DNA of 64,000 bases from Mesorhizobium metallidurans STM 2683 (GCF_000350085.1 NZ_CAUM01000111.1:26662-90661), one strand, 5' to 3'. Positions 26,762 to 36,599 are shown, counted from the first letter of the stretch. The notes: generated by a model not told the origin, from the sequence alone. A program made the numbers and translations.

Positions 26762-27769
26762 TCAGGCGGCTTCCGCGTCCGCTCCAGAAAAATCGATCGC
26801 GGCGAAGGCGGTTTTCAGCACGTCCGGTCCTGCGCCGGGCCGTGTCGCGTCGGTGGACAGGATTTGCCGGTAGCGGCGTGCGCCAGGCAGGCCGTGGAAC
26901 AGGCCGACCATGTGACGGGTGACATGGCCAAGCCGGCCACCCCGCTCGATGTGGCGCGTCGCGTAAGCCGCCATGGTACCGATCAGCGCGGCGAAGTCGA
27001 ATGCTTCGGATTTGCCGCCGTAGCATGCGGCGTCGACGTCCGCCAGGATGCCCGGCGTGTGATAGGCGGCGCGGCCGAGCATGGCCCCGTCGACATGATC
27101 AATGTGCTTAAGGGCCTCTTCGAGCGATTGAATGCCGCCATTGATGCCGATGAATTCATTCGGCTTTCTTGTCTTCAGGCGATAGACCCTGCCATAATCG
27201 AGCGGCGGGATGTCACGGTTTTCCCTTGGGCTCAGCCCCTCCAGCCAAGCCTTGCGGGCATGCACCCACAATGCGTCGGCGCCGGCCGAAAAAACGCCGT
27301 CCGCCAGCGCATCGAGCGCCGGTTCCGTATCCTGTTCGTCGACGCCGATGCGGCATTTGACTGTGACGGGGATTTTCACGGCGGCCTTCATCGCCGCAAC
27401 GCAATCGGCGACAAGAACCGGCGTCTTCATCAGGCAGGCGCCAAAAGTCCCGGACTGGACACGGTCTGACGGGCAGCCGACATTGAGGTTGATCTCGTCA
27501 TAGCCGAAGGCTTCGCCTACGCACGCCGCCTCGGCAAGCTTGCTCGGATCGGAGCCGCCAAGCTGCAACGCGACCGGATGTTCCGCGTCGTCGAAGCCAA
27601 GCAGCCGCTCGCGCGCGCCCTGGATGATCGCGTCGGCCACCACCATCTCGGTGTAGAGCAGCGCCTGGCGCGTCAATTGACGATGGAAGAACCGGCAATG
27701 CCGGTCGGTCCAATCCATCATGGGCGCGATCGCTAGTCTATGTAGCTGATATTCCGTCATTTTCTGCAT
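26762..27769 (-). CDS. dusA: tRNA-dihydrouridine(20/20a) synthase
   Basis: About 335 residues from the ATG at 27769 (or 27760). The frame extends upstream to 28018, but there it reads through the remnant of another gene, so the family's usual start, just before LHRLAIAPMMDWTDRHCRFF, is chosen. The FMN-binding TIM barrel carries the catalytic Cys in FGACLM after LNVGCPSDRVQSG and the Lys-containing KCRIGVDEQD. It reduces U20 and U20a in tRNA. It converges with the protease gene two bases away. Confidence 0.93.
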   Translation of the reverse strand: MQKMTEYQLHRLAIAPMMDWTDRHCRFFHRQLTRQALLYTEMVVADAIIQGARERLLGFDDAEHPVALQLGGSDPSKLAEAACVGEAFGYDEINLNVGCPSDRVQSGTFGACLMKTPVLVADCVAAMKAAVKIPVTVKCRIGVDEQDTEPALDALADGVFSAGADALWVHARKAWLEGLSPRENRDIPPLDYGRVYRLKTRKPNEFIGINGGIQSLEEALKHIDHVDGAMLGRAAYHTPGILADVDAACYGGKSEAFDFAALIGTMAAYATRHIERGGRLGHVTRHMVGLFHGLPGARRYRQILSTDATRPGAGPDVLKTAFAAIDFSGADAEAA

Positions 27770-27905
27770 CTTCGCTACGGTATGCTGGGTCGCGCTGTCG
27801 AGCGGATTGTCCGCCGTGGAGGAATTACGACGCAGCTTGAATCTCCTGGCGGAACCGATGCGATCTATGCACGACCTGCCTTTCTGTATACCACCCAGTT
27901 CCACG

Positions 27906-28133
27906 TCACCAGATGGTGTAGCCGCAATCGACGGGCAGTGTAACGCCGGTGATGGCGCTGGACGCATCGCTTGCGAGGAATAGGATCGCGGAGGCGATCT
28001 CTTCAGGCTGAGCGACACGCTTCATAGGCGTGAAGCTCATCCAGATCGGAAAGCGGGCCGGATCGGTGAAACTCGAGTTCGCCCATTCGCCCGCCAGTGA
28101 CTTGGCAATGTGATGGATTCCCGCCTTCGATAC
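27906..28133 (-). pseudogene. C-terminal remnant of a short-chain dehydrogenase (SDR)
   Basis: Read leftwards, this stretch codes for SKAGIHHIAKSLAGEWA, then PMKRVAQPEEIASAILFLAS and ITGVTLPVDCGYTIW before a TGA at 27906-27908. The first is the active-site Lys region of SDR enzymes and the rest their standard C-terminus. The N-terminal two thirds are missing; homology stops at about 28133, where a different gene remnant in another frame begins. Confidence 0.8.
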
Positions 28134-28135
28134 GC

Positions 28136-28336
28136 TTGACCGACAGTCGTGCCGATTGCCTGGAACTCAGGGATCGCAACGAACTGGATACCCGTATACG
28201 GCACCGGGTGCTTGTTCGGATGGCTGGGATCGGCCTTCTGCAGAGCCTGCAGCGCCATTTGGGCGAACGGGGCGGCCTTCTTGTAATTCTCGTTGGCATA
28301 GGTGGATTTACGGGTGCCTGGAGGCGCGGCGATGAA
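28136..28336 (-). pseudogene. Internal remnant of a sugar ABC transporter binding protein
   Basis: The frame reads QFIAAPPGTRKSTYANENYK then AAPFAQMALQALQKA and GIQFVAIPEFQAIGTTVGQ, a late segment of family 1 sugar-binding proteins. Both the beginning and the final C-terminus of the protein are missing. It abuts the SDR fragment with a frame change, so the two are products of a deletion that removed most of a carbohydrate-uptake and dehydrogenase locus. Confidence 0.75.
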
Positions 28337-28601
28337 CTGGCAAAAAATTGAAGTCAGGCTGGCAACCGCGACAGCAAAGGGCGCCTCGGGTAGAACAATC
28401 TACCGGTGCGTCGCGGGTTGCCTGCGGTTTCGATACCGCCCGCATACGATGGTCCTGCGTCTCATCGGCCGGATTACGATGTTCCTGCAATGGGTTAACA
28501 GACCAAGGATGCCGCCGGACGAAGCCTGTGCGGCAGTAGTCAAAGTGTCATTGCGTCACGGTAAAGTAGCTCGCGTCAAAGTTGCTGCCTGGAGGCCATC
28601 G

Positions 28602-28943
28602 ATGCATACGTATCTTGTTGAGCGAATGGAGGGCGATGATGTGATAGCGGGTCGTATCATCAACGCACCAAGCCCATTCAGGGCTGCGTCTATGTTGACG
28701 GATCGACACATTACGCTGCGAACGTGGGAGAAGGATTGGGTCCGTGTGACGGATGAAAATCGGGGGCAAATCTTTGCATATTGCTTTGTCTCTGGCGGAT
28801 ACGCCGCTGATAGCGTGTGGCCTGACAATGAACGGGATAAGCCGAAGTCCGCGGCGCGGCAGTCCGGCGCTCTATTCCCTGCCCAGATCCATACGTCCAA
28901 AACAGCACCCCAGCTCTTTTGCCGACAAAAGAAAATGACCTGA
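28602..28943 (+). CDS. Small hypothetical protein
   Basis: 113 residues from the ATG at 28602, chosen because a perfect GGAGG lies at 28591-28595. The frame is open further upstream to 28302 but there it overlaps the opposite-strand remnants. The first 65 residues (TYLVERMEGDDVIAGRIINA, then RVTDENRGQIFAYCF) have the look of a compact alpha/beta domain; the rest is polar and basic. I recognise no family and the gene could itself be decaying. Confidence 0.45.
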   Translation: MHTYLVERMEGDDVIAGRIINAPSPFRAASMLTDRHITLRTWEKDWVRVTDENRGQIFAYCFVSGGYAADSVWPDNERDKPKSAARQSGALFPAQIHTSKTAPQLFCRQKKMT

Positions 28944-29244
28944 TGCATGTCGCGCAAGAGCATGCCCTTGGCTTGACCCGAGGGTGCGCAGCGGCTTTGC
29001 GAGTACGACATGCATAAACAAGAACTCAAAGCGCGTCCCCTGAATCCGTTCAAACGCGACGCGCTTTAACGCGAGGGTCACACTGGCCGGAAGACAGGCG
29101 CGATTGCCCATATCGGGTATGAGCCTCCTGTCGGATGCGGTCAGCCGAAGGTTGCCCTGTGGACATCGCGGCATCATCAGAATGATCGATGAAAAGGTTT
29201 CGACGGAGCGCGATAAGTGACCCTAACCTCAGCGTGGGCCACTC
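28944..29244. other. Gap with repeat ahead of the biosynthetic cluster
   Basis: This roughly 300-base region contains copy B of the dispersed palindrome and, further right, the probable promoter for the five-gene biosynthetic operon. No frame in it is credible. Confidence 0.4.
29028..29067. repeat. Dispersed palindromic repeat, copy B
   Basis: AAAGCGCGTC at 29028-29037 pairs with GACGCGCTTT at 29058-29067, with the left flank ACATGCATAAACAAGAACTC. It matches copy C near 52840, including the CATGCATAAA flank and a GGxCACACTGGCCG string some 20-60 bases to the right. It marks the left edge of the accessory island. Confidence 0.7.
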
Positions 29245-31968
29245 ATGTCTCCAGTGTATTTGGCATCAGAAAGGACGGATCAGGATCTACAGGCGGATCG
29301 TCAACCAGCGGCCCCCGGTAGATGGTCCAACGTCCCGGAATACGCACTTGATCAGGGCGGCCCTGTGCTGCGCCCCTATCAACGCATGGGCGTCGACTTT
29401 GCGAACATTACCGTCTTCGATCACCTGAAAGACATCACCAAGCAATATCCCAGCAAACTCGCCATCAGCGACGGCACCACTCGTCTGACGTATTCCCAGC
29501 TTTTACAAGCCGTCGAGATGCTGTCCCACCGAATTGCTGCCGTCGTTCCCAGCGGACAGGCGATCGGGATCCTTCAGGCCAACTCGGCCTGGTACCCTGT
29601 GGCCATCTTGGCGAGCATGGCGGTCGGGCGGCCTTCGGTGCCGCTCAACACGAGAGATCCGGACTCGCGAACCAATGATATTGTAGTTGCGGCGCGACTT
29701 TCGGCGGTCATAGGCGACGGCGATGTCCGCCCCGCCGGTTTGGCTCAGGATGTCCACTGGATCGATGCGACCACCAGCATCACGCCGCAAGTCCAGCCGA
29801 TACCCCAGTCCTGTTCCGTCTCGGTCGACGCGCCCGCGATGGTGCTCTACACCTCGGGCAGCACCGGCCATCCCAAAGGCATCGTCAACAGCCAGCGCAG
29901 CCTGCTTTGGCGGGTTCAGCAATATGTCGACGCATGCCACATCAACTCGGATGATGTCTTCCTGCCCTTGACCGGGCCTGCCACGATCGCCGGTTGCCGG
30001 GAGGTTCTGGCTACCGTCCTGACCGGCGCCACCTTGCATCTCGCCGAACTTGGAGCCGTCGGCTTGCGGGCGGTCCAGCGACTGGTGGAATCGGAAGGTG
30101 TGACGGTCACCTACCTGGTGCCGGCCCTGCTCCGCGCACTCATGGCGGACAAGCCTGCTGACGCCTTCCGTTCGCTCCGAGTGGCTCGGATCGGAGGAGA
30201 AAAGGTGTCGTGGACCGACATTGCCCTGCTGCGCAAAGTCGTTCCGGGCACTTGCCTCATTCAGATCGGCTACTCGTCAACCGAGACTACAGGGTCGCAA
30301 TGGTTCCTGCCGCAAGACTGGCCGGAGGAAGGCCCCTCGGTTCCGGTTGGCTGGCTGCTCCCGGGAATGATGTTCGCGATTGTCGATGAAGAGGGGCGCC
30401 GCGTTCAGCCCGGCAAGGTTGGCGAGCTCCTGATAAGAAGCCCGTATACCTTGCTTGGCCATTGGGAGAACGGCGCTGTCGTGCCCGTGGCATCGGATCC
30501 GGACGATGGTCATCTTCGGGTATTCGCGACGGGTGACCTCGTCCAGATCGACAGTCACGGCCTGCTGCACGTTGTCGGCCGCAAGGGGCGCCAGGTCAAG
30601 ATCAATGGCCGGCGTATCGAGCCGGCGGAACTCGAACTTGTATTGCGTAGTTCGCCTGATGTGGAGGATGCCGTTGCAATCGTGGCGGCGGCAAATGAGC
30701 TTGTTGCATTCGCCATTCCCCAGCCATGGGCGGGGCCTGCCTTTTCGGACGACCTTCGCCAGCTTGTCAGAACGAAGCTGCCGCCGCCGCTGTGTCCCGT
30801 GCGGCTTCACACGGTTTCCGGGATTCCGCGTCTGCCGGGCGGCAAGGTCGACACGGCCACGCTTGCGGAGATCGATCTTTCAGCCACGAAGATCGCCCCG
30901 GCCGCACAGCCGTCCGATACGAGCGAGCTCAACGTCCATCGGATAGTGCAGCATGCCTGGAACAATATCCTCGACACACGCGTCGCCGCAGGACGCTGGG
31001 ATGATGCAGGCGGAGATTCGCTGAAGCTGCTGCAATGCGTGATGGAACTCGAAAGCGCCATCGGCCAGGAACTCAGTCTCGATGGGTTCACGGTCGCCAT
31101 GAGCATGAACGAAATGGTCAAGACGGTCATGTCGGTACAAGCAGGCGCCTTGCGCGCGCAAGTAAAAAAGCACGAACTCCCAATTCTTTTCCTGCTCCCG
31201 GGATCCGTCGGCTATGGCCCGAGCTTTGCCGCCTTTGCGTCTTCGATGGGCAAGATCGCACGAGTAGTCCCCATCAGATATCCCCCGCTATCTGTGATAT
31301 TGCGCGGGGCAAACACTGTCGCAAACATGTCCGAGAGCGCGGTCGAGCAGATCCGTCGCGCTCAGCCAACGGGTTCCATAAGACTTCTCGGCCATTCGCT
31401 CGGCGGCGCCGTCGCGTTCGAGGTAGCGGAGCGACTGCTGGCCGCGGGGCGGACTGTAAAGTTCCTGGGAATCCTCGACACGAGCCTCCTCGGCGAACGC
31501 AGCACCTATTGGGAGATGTTTGTCCGCACATACCAGCGGATTCGGACCAATCGCGTGAGCGCTGACCGGATGGTTTGCCGCTTCTTTGCAAAAGTCGCTG
31601 TCAAAATGGGCTTCGAGGCGAAGCTCGCCCGCATCCTCGATCGCTATGCCAAGGACGAGTTCAACGCAACCAGCTTCAGAACCAAACTGGAACTGCAGGG
31701 GCAGTTGCGGGGGCGAGCCTTCTATCAGTGGTTGGCGAGACCCAGACCGACGCTGCCGATCACTGCAACCCTCTTCCGCTGCGCTCGGCCCAAAATGCCT
31801 CTGGCCATAGGGTGGGATGGCGCTTTCGCGCGTCTGGATGTGATTCCGGTCGTTGGCAGTCATTTCGATATGATCACAGAGCCTCATCTCGCCACCAACC
31901 GCCCACTCATCGAGAACGCGGTGGAGCAAACCTATTCTGCGGCCGAGCTTCGCAAACGGGAGTACTGA
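29245..31968 (+). CDS. NRPS-like adenylation-carrier-thioesterase protein
   Basis: 907 residues in three modules. The adenylation domain (about 50-560) has VLYTSGSTGHPKG near residue 203, GYSSTETTG, FATGDLVQI, GRKGRQVKINGRRIEPAELE and the C-terminal PRLPGGKVD with its catalytic Lys. The carrier domain follows with DDAGGDSLKLL (phosphopantetheine Ser near 590). The thioesterase domain (about 640-890) has GHSLGG with Ser near 718 and a late His in VVGSHFDMI. No condensation domain exists, so it is a stand-alone carboxylate-activating and releasing enzyme. It is the first gene of a co-directional cluster and its stop overlaps the next gene. The activated acid cannot be told from the sequence. 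Confidence 0.9.
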   Translation: MSPVYLASERTDQDLQADRQPAAPGRWSNVPEYALDQGGPVLRPYQRMGVDFANITVFDHLKDITKQYPSKLAISDGTTRLTYSQLLQAVEMLSHRIAAVVPSGQAIGILQANSAWYPVAILASMAVGRPSVPLNTRDPDSRTNDIVVAARLSAVIGDGDVRPAGLAQDVHWIDATTSITPQVQPIPQSCSVSVDAPAMVLYTSGSTGHPKGIVNSQRSLLWRVQQYVDACHINSDDVFLPLTGPATIAGCREVLATVLTGATLHLAELGAVGLRAVQRLVESEGVTVTYLVPALLRALMADKPADAFRSLRVARIGGEKVSWTDIALLRKVVPGTCLIQIGYSSTETTGSQWFLPQDWPEEGPSVPVGWLLPGMMFAIVDEEGRRVQPGKVGELLIRSPYTLLGHWENGAVVPVASDPDDGHLRVFATGDLVQIDSHGLLHVVGRKGRQVKINGRRIEPAELELVLRSSPDVEDAVAIVAAANELVAFAIPQPWAGPAFSDDLRQLVRTKLPPPLCPVRLHTVSGIPRLPGGKVDTATLAEIDLSATKIAPAAQPSDTSELNVHRIVQHAWNNILDTRVAAGRWDDAGGDSLKLLQCVMELESAIGQELSLDGFTVAMSMNEMVKTVMSVQAGALRAQVKKHELPILFLLPGSVGYGPSFAAFASSMGKIARVVPIRYPPLSVILRGANTVANMSESAVEQIRRAQPTGSIRLLGHSLGGAVAFEVAERLLAAGRTVKFLGILDTSLLGERSTYWEMFVRTYQRIRTNRVSADRMVCRFFAKVAVKMGFEAKLARILDRYAKDEFNATSFRTKLELQGQLRGRAFYQWLARPRPTLPITATLFRCARPKMPLAIGWDGAFARLDVIPVVGSHFDMITEPHLATNRPLIENAVEQTYSAAELRKREY

Positions 31969-32960
31969 CCATCGACCTGATTTCGGAATTCAGCAGAAGC
32001 ACGCTGGTGCTCGATGCTCGCGCGGAGGTCGATCGCATCGTCGAAATCCTGCGTGAGCAGGTTTTTGGCACTCTGCGGCGTCGTGGCGTGGTTGTCGGCC
32101 TCTCCGGGGGCATAGACAGCTCCGTTGTCGCTGCCTTGTGCGCGCGCGCGTTCGGGAAAGACAAGGTTCTGGGGATATTCATGCCGGAGCACCATTCCTC
32201 CGGCGACTCGCTAAGACTGGGCCGCGTTGTCGCAGCGCAGCTTGGCATCGACACGATCCTGGAAGACATAGCGCCGGCCCTGGAGGCCATCGGCGCCTAT
32301 CGTCGACAGATCGAAGCGATACAGACCGTCGTTCCACAATATGCCGAAGGCTGGAAATGCAAGCTGGTGCTTGCGTCGGTTCTCGAGAGCAACGGCCTGA
32401 ACATAACACGCCTCACGGTTGAAGACCCGCAAGGCAAGACCGACACAGTACGTCTGTCGCCGGCAGCCTATCTGCAGATCGTCGCTGCAACCAACTACAA
32501 GCAACGCCTGCGCAAGATGACCGAGTACTACCACGCGGACCGCCTCAATTATGCGGTGGCAGGTACGCCAAACCGCCTTGAGTACGACCAGGGCTTTTTC
32601 GTCAAGCAGGGTGACGGAACCGCCGACCTGATGCCTATCGTTCACCTCTACAAAACCCAGGTATACCAACTGGCCGAATATCTTGGAATTGATGAAGAGA
32701 TTCGGCGGCGGCCGCCCACCACGGACACTTTCTCCATGGCGCAGAGCCAGGAGGAATTCTATTTCGCGCTGCCCTATCATCTCATGGATCTGTGCCTCTA
32801 CGGTGTGAACCACGGGCTTTCGGCTGATGAGGTCGCAGCCGCTGCCGATCTCACTGCAGCCCAGGTTCAAAAAGTCTTCAAGGACATCGACAGCAAACGG
32901 CGTGCCGCGCGCTATCTTCACGCCCGGCCCATGCTGCCAGCTTCAATGGGCGAGGACTGA
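31965..32960 (+). CDS. NAD-synthase-like ATP-pyrophosphatase (amide ligase), start uncertain
   Basis: About 331 residues. GVVVGLSGGIDSSVVAAL near residue 45 is the PP-loop of N-type ATP pyrophosphatases; KMTEYYHADRLNYAVAGTPN and RRPPTTDTFSMAQSQEEFYF match the NAD-synthase family, but the glutaminase domain of many NadE proteins is absent. No ATG is near: the family's start must be a CTG at 31965 overlapping the previous stop as CTGA, or a GTG a few codons later. In this operon an amide-forming role on a pathway acid is more likely than housekeeping NAD synthesis (inference). Ammonia could come from the AsnB-like neighbour. Confidence 0.8.
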   Translation: MTIDLISEFSRSTLVLDARAEVDRIVEILREQVFGTLRRRGVVVGLSGGIDSSVVAALCARAFGKDKVLGIFMPEHHSSGDSLRLGRVVAAQLGIDTILEDIAPALEAIGAYRRQIEAIQTVVPQYAEGWKCKLVLASVLESNGLNITRLTVEDPQGKTDTVRLSPAAYLQIVAATNYKQRLRKMTEYYHADRLNYAVAGTPNRLEYDQGFFVKQGDGTADLMPIVHLYKTQVYQLAEYLGIDEEIRRRPPTTDTFSMAQSQEEFYFALPYHLMDLCLYGVNHGLSADEVAAAADLTAAQVQKVFKDIDSKRRAARYLHARPMLPASMGED

Positions 32961-32964
32961 CCGG

Positions 32965-34986
32965 ATGTGCGGTATCGCCGGAATTGTGTCGCTAGGCGCC
33001 GCCGCCGCGCCTCCTTCGCGAGACGCACTGATGCGCATGGCGGGCGCACTCACGCATCGCGGCCCGGACGAGCGCGGCCTTTACCGGGATAGACGTGCGG
33101 GCCTGGCGCATGCCCGCCTGTCCGTCGTCGATCTTTCCAGCGGCCAGCAGCCGCTCGCGGATACCGGCGACAAGACATGGATCGTCTTCAACGGCGAGAT
33201 ATTCAACTATGTCGAACTACGTGAAAAGCTGGTTGCCCTCGGTCACCGCTTCCGCACACGCAGCGACACCGAGGTTGTCATCCACGCCTATCGTGAGTGG
33301 GGCGAGGCCGCCTTCGAGCGGATGAATGGGCAATGGGCGATCGCAATATGGGACTCCGTGGCGGGTCGTCTCGTATTGTCGCGCGACCGGTTCGGCATCT
33401 GCCCCCTGCACTATTGCGAACACGGCGGCCGGCTTTACTTCGCCAGCGAAGTGAAGGCCATCTTCGCCGCCGATACCGGCATATCCCGCGCCTTCGATCC
33501 GGTTGGCCTCGATCAGACCTTCACGCTCTGGACAATCGTGCCGCCGCAAAGCGTATTTCGGGGAATCAAGGAACTAAAGCCGGGCCACGTCCGCATCTAT
33601 GAAAATGGCACCGTTCGCGAGCGGGCGTTCTGGAAGCCTAGCTATCCCGAAATTTCCGGCCCGAACCATGGTGGATTCGCCGGATCGCTCGATGACGCGG
33701 TGGACGAAGTGCGCAGCGCCCTCGAGGCGGCCACGGCGCTCAGAATAGTAAGCGCCGACGTTCCGGTCGGCTGCTACCTGTCCGGCGGGCTCGACAGTTC
33801 GCTTGTCGCCACGCTGGGCAGGCGCTTCGCGGGCGAGCGCTTCCAGACCTTCTCGCTGCGTTTTGCCGACGCCGAATATGATGAGACCCGCTTCCAGCGC
33901 CTGGTCGCCGGCGCGACCGGAAGCGAGCATCATGAAGTGGTGGTTTCGCGCAACGATATCGCCGAAATCTTTCCCGAGGTGATCTACCACACCGAACGTC
34001 CAATCCTCAGGACCGCACCAGCGCCGCTGTTCCTTCTCTCAAGACTGGTGCGCGAGCACGGCATCAAGGTCGTGCTGACCGGCGAAGGGGCCGACGAGAT
34101 GTTCGCCGGCTACGATCTGTTCCGCGAAGGCAAGGTGCGCCGCTTCTGGGGGCGCCAGCCCGCTTCGACACGACGCCCACGGCTGCTCGAGCGCCTCTAT
34201 CCCTATCTCAGCCGCTCGCCGGTGCACCAGCAGGCGATGGCGCGCCAGTTCTTCGGCCGCAACATCCAGTCCCATGACGCGCCAGGTTTTGCGCATGACA
34301 CGCGCTGGCACACCACCGGCGCCGTCAAGCGGCTGTTCTCGGCCGACATGCGCGCCGAAACCGGGCAGCGCGATGCCGTGTCCGAACTGCTTGGCCGCCT
34401 GCCGGCGGAGTTTTCGCGATGGGGTTCCCTCGCCCAGGACCAGTATATCGAGATCGAGACTCTGATGTCGGGATACCTGCTTTCCTCGCAAGGCGACAGG
34501 ATGCTCATGGCTCACTCGATCGAGGGACGCTTCCCCTTCCTGGACGATGAACTCGTGAAGCTCGCGAATTCGCTGCCGGCAGCCTACAAGCTGGCCATTC
34601 TCGATGAAAAGCACGTGCTGAAGCGTGTGGCGCAACCGATCGTGCCGCCGGAAATCGTGGCCCGCAAGAAGCAGCCATACCGGGCGCCCAACGGGCTTTG
34701 CTTCGTCGCCGACGATGCCCCGGCCTATGTTCAGGAAGCGCTGTCGGAGACGGCGCTGCGCGCGGCGAACGTCTTCGATCCGAAATCGGTCACGCGCCTG
34801 CTGGACAAGTGTCGGGCCAGAACGGGCGATGGCGATCTGTCCAATTCCGACAATATGGCGCTGGTCGGCGTGCTGTCGACGCAACTGCTTCACCAGCAGT
34901 TCGTCGCCAACTGTCCCGGTGGGGCCCGCACCGGCACGCTCAGCGTCGACGTCGACCGCGAGCAACGCGAAGAGGTTCCGGCATGA
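32965..34986 (+). CDS. Asparagine-synthase-like glutamine amidotransferase, copy 1
   Basis: 673 residues. Cys2 in MCGIAGIVSLG is the glutaminase nucleophile, with HRGPDERGL, VVDLSSGQQPL and FNGEIFNY completing the class II amidotransferase domain. The synthetase domain has the PP-loop CYLSGGLDSS near residue 272 and the late GEGADEMFAGYDLFREGK. Family enzymes adenylate a carboxylate and amidate it with ammonia from glutamine. It follows the NAD-synthase-like gene by 4 bases and overlaps the AMP ligase by four (ATGA), so the set is co-translated. The substrate is probably not free aspartate; a carrier-bound or sugar acid is more likely in this setting. Confidence 0.9.
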   Translation: MCGIAGIVSLGAAAAPPSRDALMRMAGALTHRGPDERGLYRDRRAGLAHARLSVVDLSSGQQPLADTGDKTWIVFNGEIFNYVELREKLVALGHRFRTRSDTEVVIHAYREWGEAAFERMNGQWAIAIWDSVAGRLVLSRDRFGICPLHYCEHGGRLYFASEVKAIFAADTGISRAFDPVGLDQTFTLWTIVPPQSVFRGIKELKPGHVRIYENGTVRERAFWKPSYPEISGPNHGGFAGSLDDAVDEVRSALEAATALRIVSADVPVGCYLSGGLDSSLVATLGRRFAGERFQTFSLRFADAEYDETRFQRLVAGATGSEHHEVVVSRNDIAEIFPEVIYHTERPILRTAPAPLFLLSRLVREHGIKVVLTGEGADEMFAGYDLFREGKVRRFWGRQPASTRRPRLLERLYPYLSRSPVHQQAMARQFFGRNIQSHDAPGFAHDTRWHTTGAVKRLFSADMRAETGQRDAVSELLGRLPAEFSRWGSLAQDQYIEIETLMSGYLLSSQGDRMLMAHSIEGRFPFLDDELVKLANSLPAAYKLAILDEKHVLKRVAQPIVPPEIVARKKQPYRAPNGLCFVADDAPAYVQEALSETALRAANVFDPKSVTRLLDKCRARTGDGDLSNSDNMALVGVLSTQLLHQQFVANCPGGARTGTLSVDVDREQREEVPA

Positions 34987-36539
34987 TGCATGGTGCGGTA
35001 CCTCTCCTGCATGACTACCTCGCTTATTCCGCCAGCCGCCTCGGCGAGAAAGTGGCGCTGGTGTGCGGTACGCAACGTGTCACCTATGGTGAGATCGAGG
35101 CGCGCGCCAACGCCATCGCGCATCATCTAACCGCGGCTGGGGTCGCGCGCGGCGATCGCGTGATGATCTTCGCCGACAACACCGTCGAGACGGTCGTCTC
35201 CTTCTGGGGCGTACTCAAGGCGAATGCCGTTGTCAGCATCGTCAACCCGCTCACCAAAAGCGACAAGCTTGACTATCTCCTCAACGATTGCCTTCCGGCG
35301 GCGCTGATCACCGACGAGCACCTGCACTCGGTATTCAGCGAGCCGGCACGCAAGTGCCCGTCACTGCGCCGGGTGATCGTGTCCGGACCGGTCGACGACG
35401 CCGAGCTGGCTGGGTTGCCGCATGCCGTGCGCTGGGATAGCGCCGTCGCCGGCGGCCACAGCAAAGCGCCTGCGCGCCGCTGCATCGATATCGATCTTGC
35501 CGCCATCATCTATACGTCGGGGTCGACGGGCGAGCCCAAGGGCGTGATGCTGACGCACAGGAACATGATCACCGCGTGCACGTCGATCGCCTCCTACCTC
35601 GAGCTTGGCGAAGACGAGGTGATCCTCAACGTCCTGCCGCTCGCCTTCGATTACGGCCTGTACCAGATGATCATGGCGTTTCGCACCGGCGCCCGGCTGG
35701 TGCTTGAGCGCTCGTTTGCTTTCCCGGCCCAGATCCTCGGGGTGATCAAGCAAGAGAAGGTTACCGGCTTTCCCGGCGTACCGACCATCTTCGCCTCGCT
35801 CTCCGAGCTCAAATCCCTCAAAAGTCATGACTTTTCGAGCATTCGCTACGTTACGAACACTGCAGCCGCGCTGCCGCTCAAGCACATTCTCATGCTCCAG
35901 GATCTGTTCCCGGGCGCGCGTGTCTATTCAATGTACGGCCTCACCGAATGCAAGCGCTGCACTTATTTGCCACCTGAAGATCTGGAACGAAAGCCGTTGA
36001 GCGTCGGCATCGCCATCCCGAACACGGAAATGTGGATTGTCGACGAGGATGACAGGCGCGTCGGCCCCGATGTCGTCGGCCAGCTGGTCATCCGCGGAGC
36101 CACGGTGATGAAGGGCTATTGGGGCAAGCCGGAGGCGACGGCCAGGAAGCTCAAGCCCGGCCCGTTGCCCGGCGAGCAGGTCTTGTACACCGGCGACTAC
36201 TGCCGGATCGACACGGAGGGTTACCTCTATTTCGTCGGACGCGGCGACGAGATCATAAAATCCAGGGGAGAAAAAGTAGCACCCAAGGAGGTGGAAAACG
36301 TGCTGATGGACATTCCGGGAGTACGGGAAGCGGCCGTGATCGGCGTCCCGGACGAGCTTCTTGGGCAAGCGGTCAAGGCCTTTGTCGTAATGGAGCAAGG
36401 GAGCATCATCGGCGAAAAGCAGCTTCAGAAAGAGTGCCAGAGGCGGCTGGAGAACTTCATGGTTCCGAAGTCCATCGTTGTCGTAGCGAGTCTGCCGATG
36501 ACAGACACCGGCAAGCTCAAAAAAACGGCACTGTCCTAG
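34983..36539 (+). CDS. AMP-dependent acyl/aminoacyl ligase
   Basis: 518 residues of the ANL superfamily. Motifs: IIYTSGSTGEPKGVMLTHRN, SMYGLTECKRCTYLP, YTGDYCRID, FVGRGDEIIKSRGEKVAPKE and the C-terminal TGKLKKTAL Lys. It resembles the ligases associated with exosortase and polysaccharide systems, which load a carrier protein. The stand-alone acyl carrier protein gene comes 60 bases later, so that protein is the likely acceptor. It overlaps asnB by four bases. Confidence 0.9.
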   Translation: MMHGAVPLLHDYLAYSASRLGEKVALVCGTQRVTYGEIEARANAIAHHLTAAGVARGDRVMIFADNTVETVVSFWGVLKANAVVSIVNPLTKSDKLDYLLNDCLPAALITDEHLHSVFSEPARKCPSLRRVIVSGPVDDAELAGLPHAVRWDSAVAGGHSKAPARRCIDIDLAAIIYTSGSTGEPKGVMLTHRNMITACTSIASYLELGEDEVILNVLPLAFDYGLYQMIMAFRTGARLVLERSFAFPAQILGVIKQEKVTGFPGVPTIFASLSELKSLKSHDFSSIRYVTNTAAALPLKHILMLQDLFPGARVYSMYGLTECKRCTYLPPEDLERKPLSVGIAIPNTEMWIVDEDDRRVGPDVVGQLVIRGATVMKGYWGKPEATARKLKPGPLPGEQVLYTGDYCRIDTEGYLYFVGRGDEIIKSRGEKVAPKEVENVLMDIPGVREAAVIGVPDELLGQAVKAFVVMEQGSIIGEKQLQKECQRRLENFMVPKSIVVVASLPMTDTGKLKKTALS

Positions 36540-36599
36540 GGCTACTGTTCTGGAATGAGATTGATTTGATTTTTGTTGTTGCTCAGGAGGGCGAATTCA

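Noticed and set aside
28302..28601. Upstream extension of the small hypothetical gene to a 213-codon frame
   Set aside because: The extension overlaps the antisense remnant of a sugar-binding protein, whereas a perfect GGAGG precedes the internal ATG at 28602.
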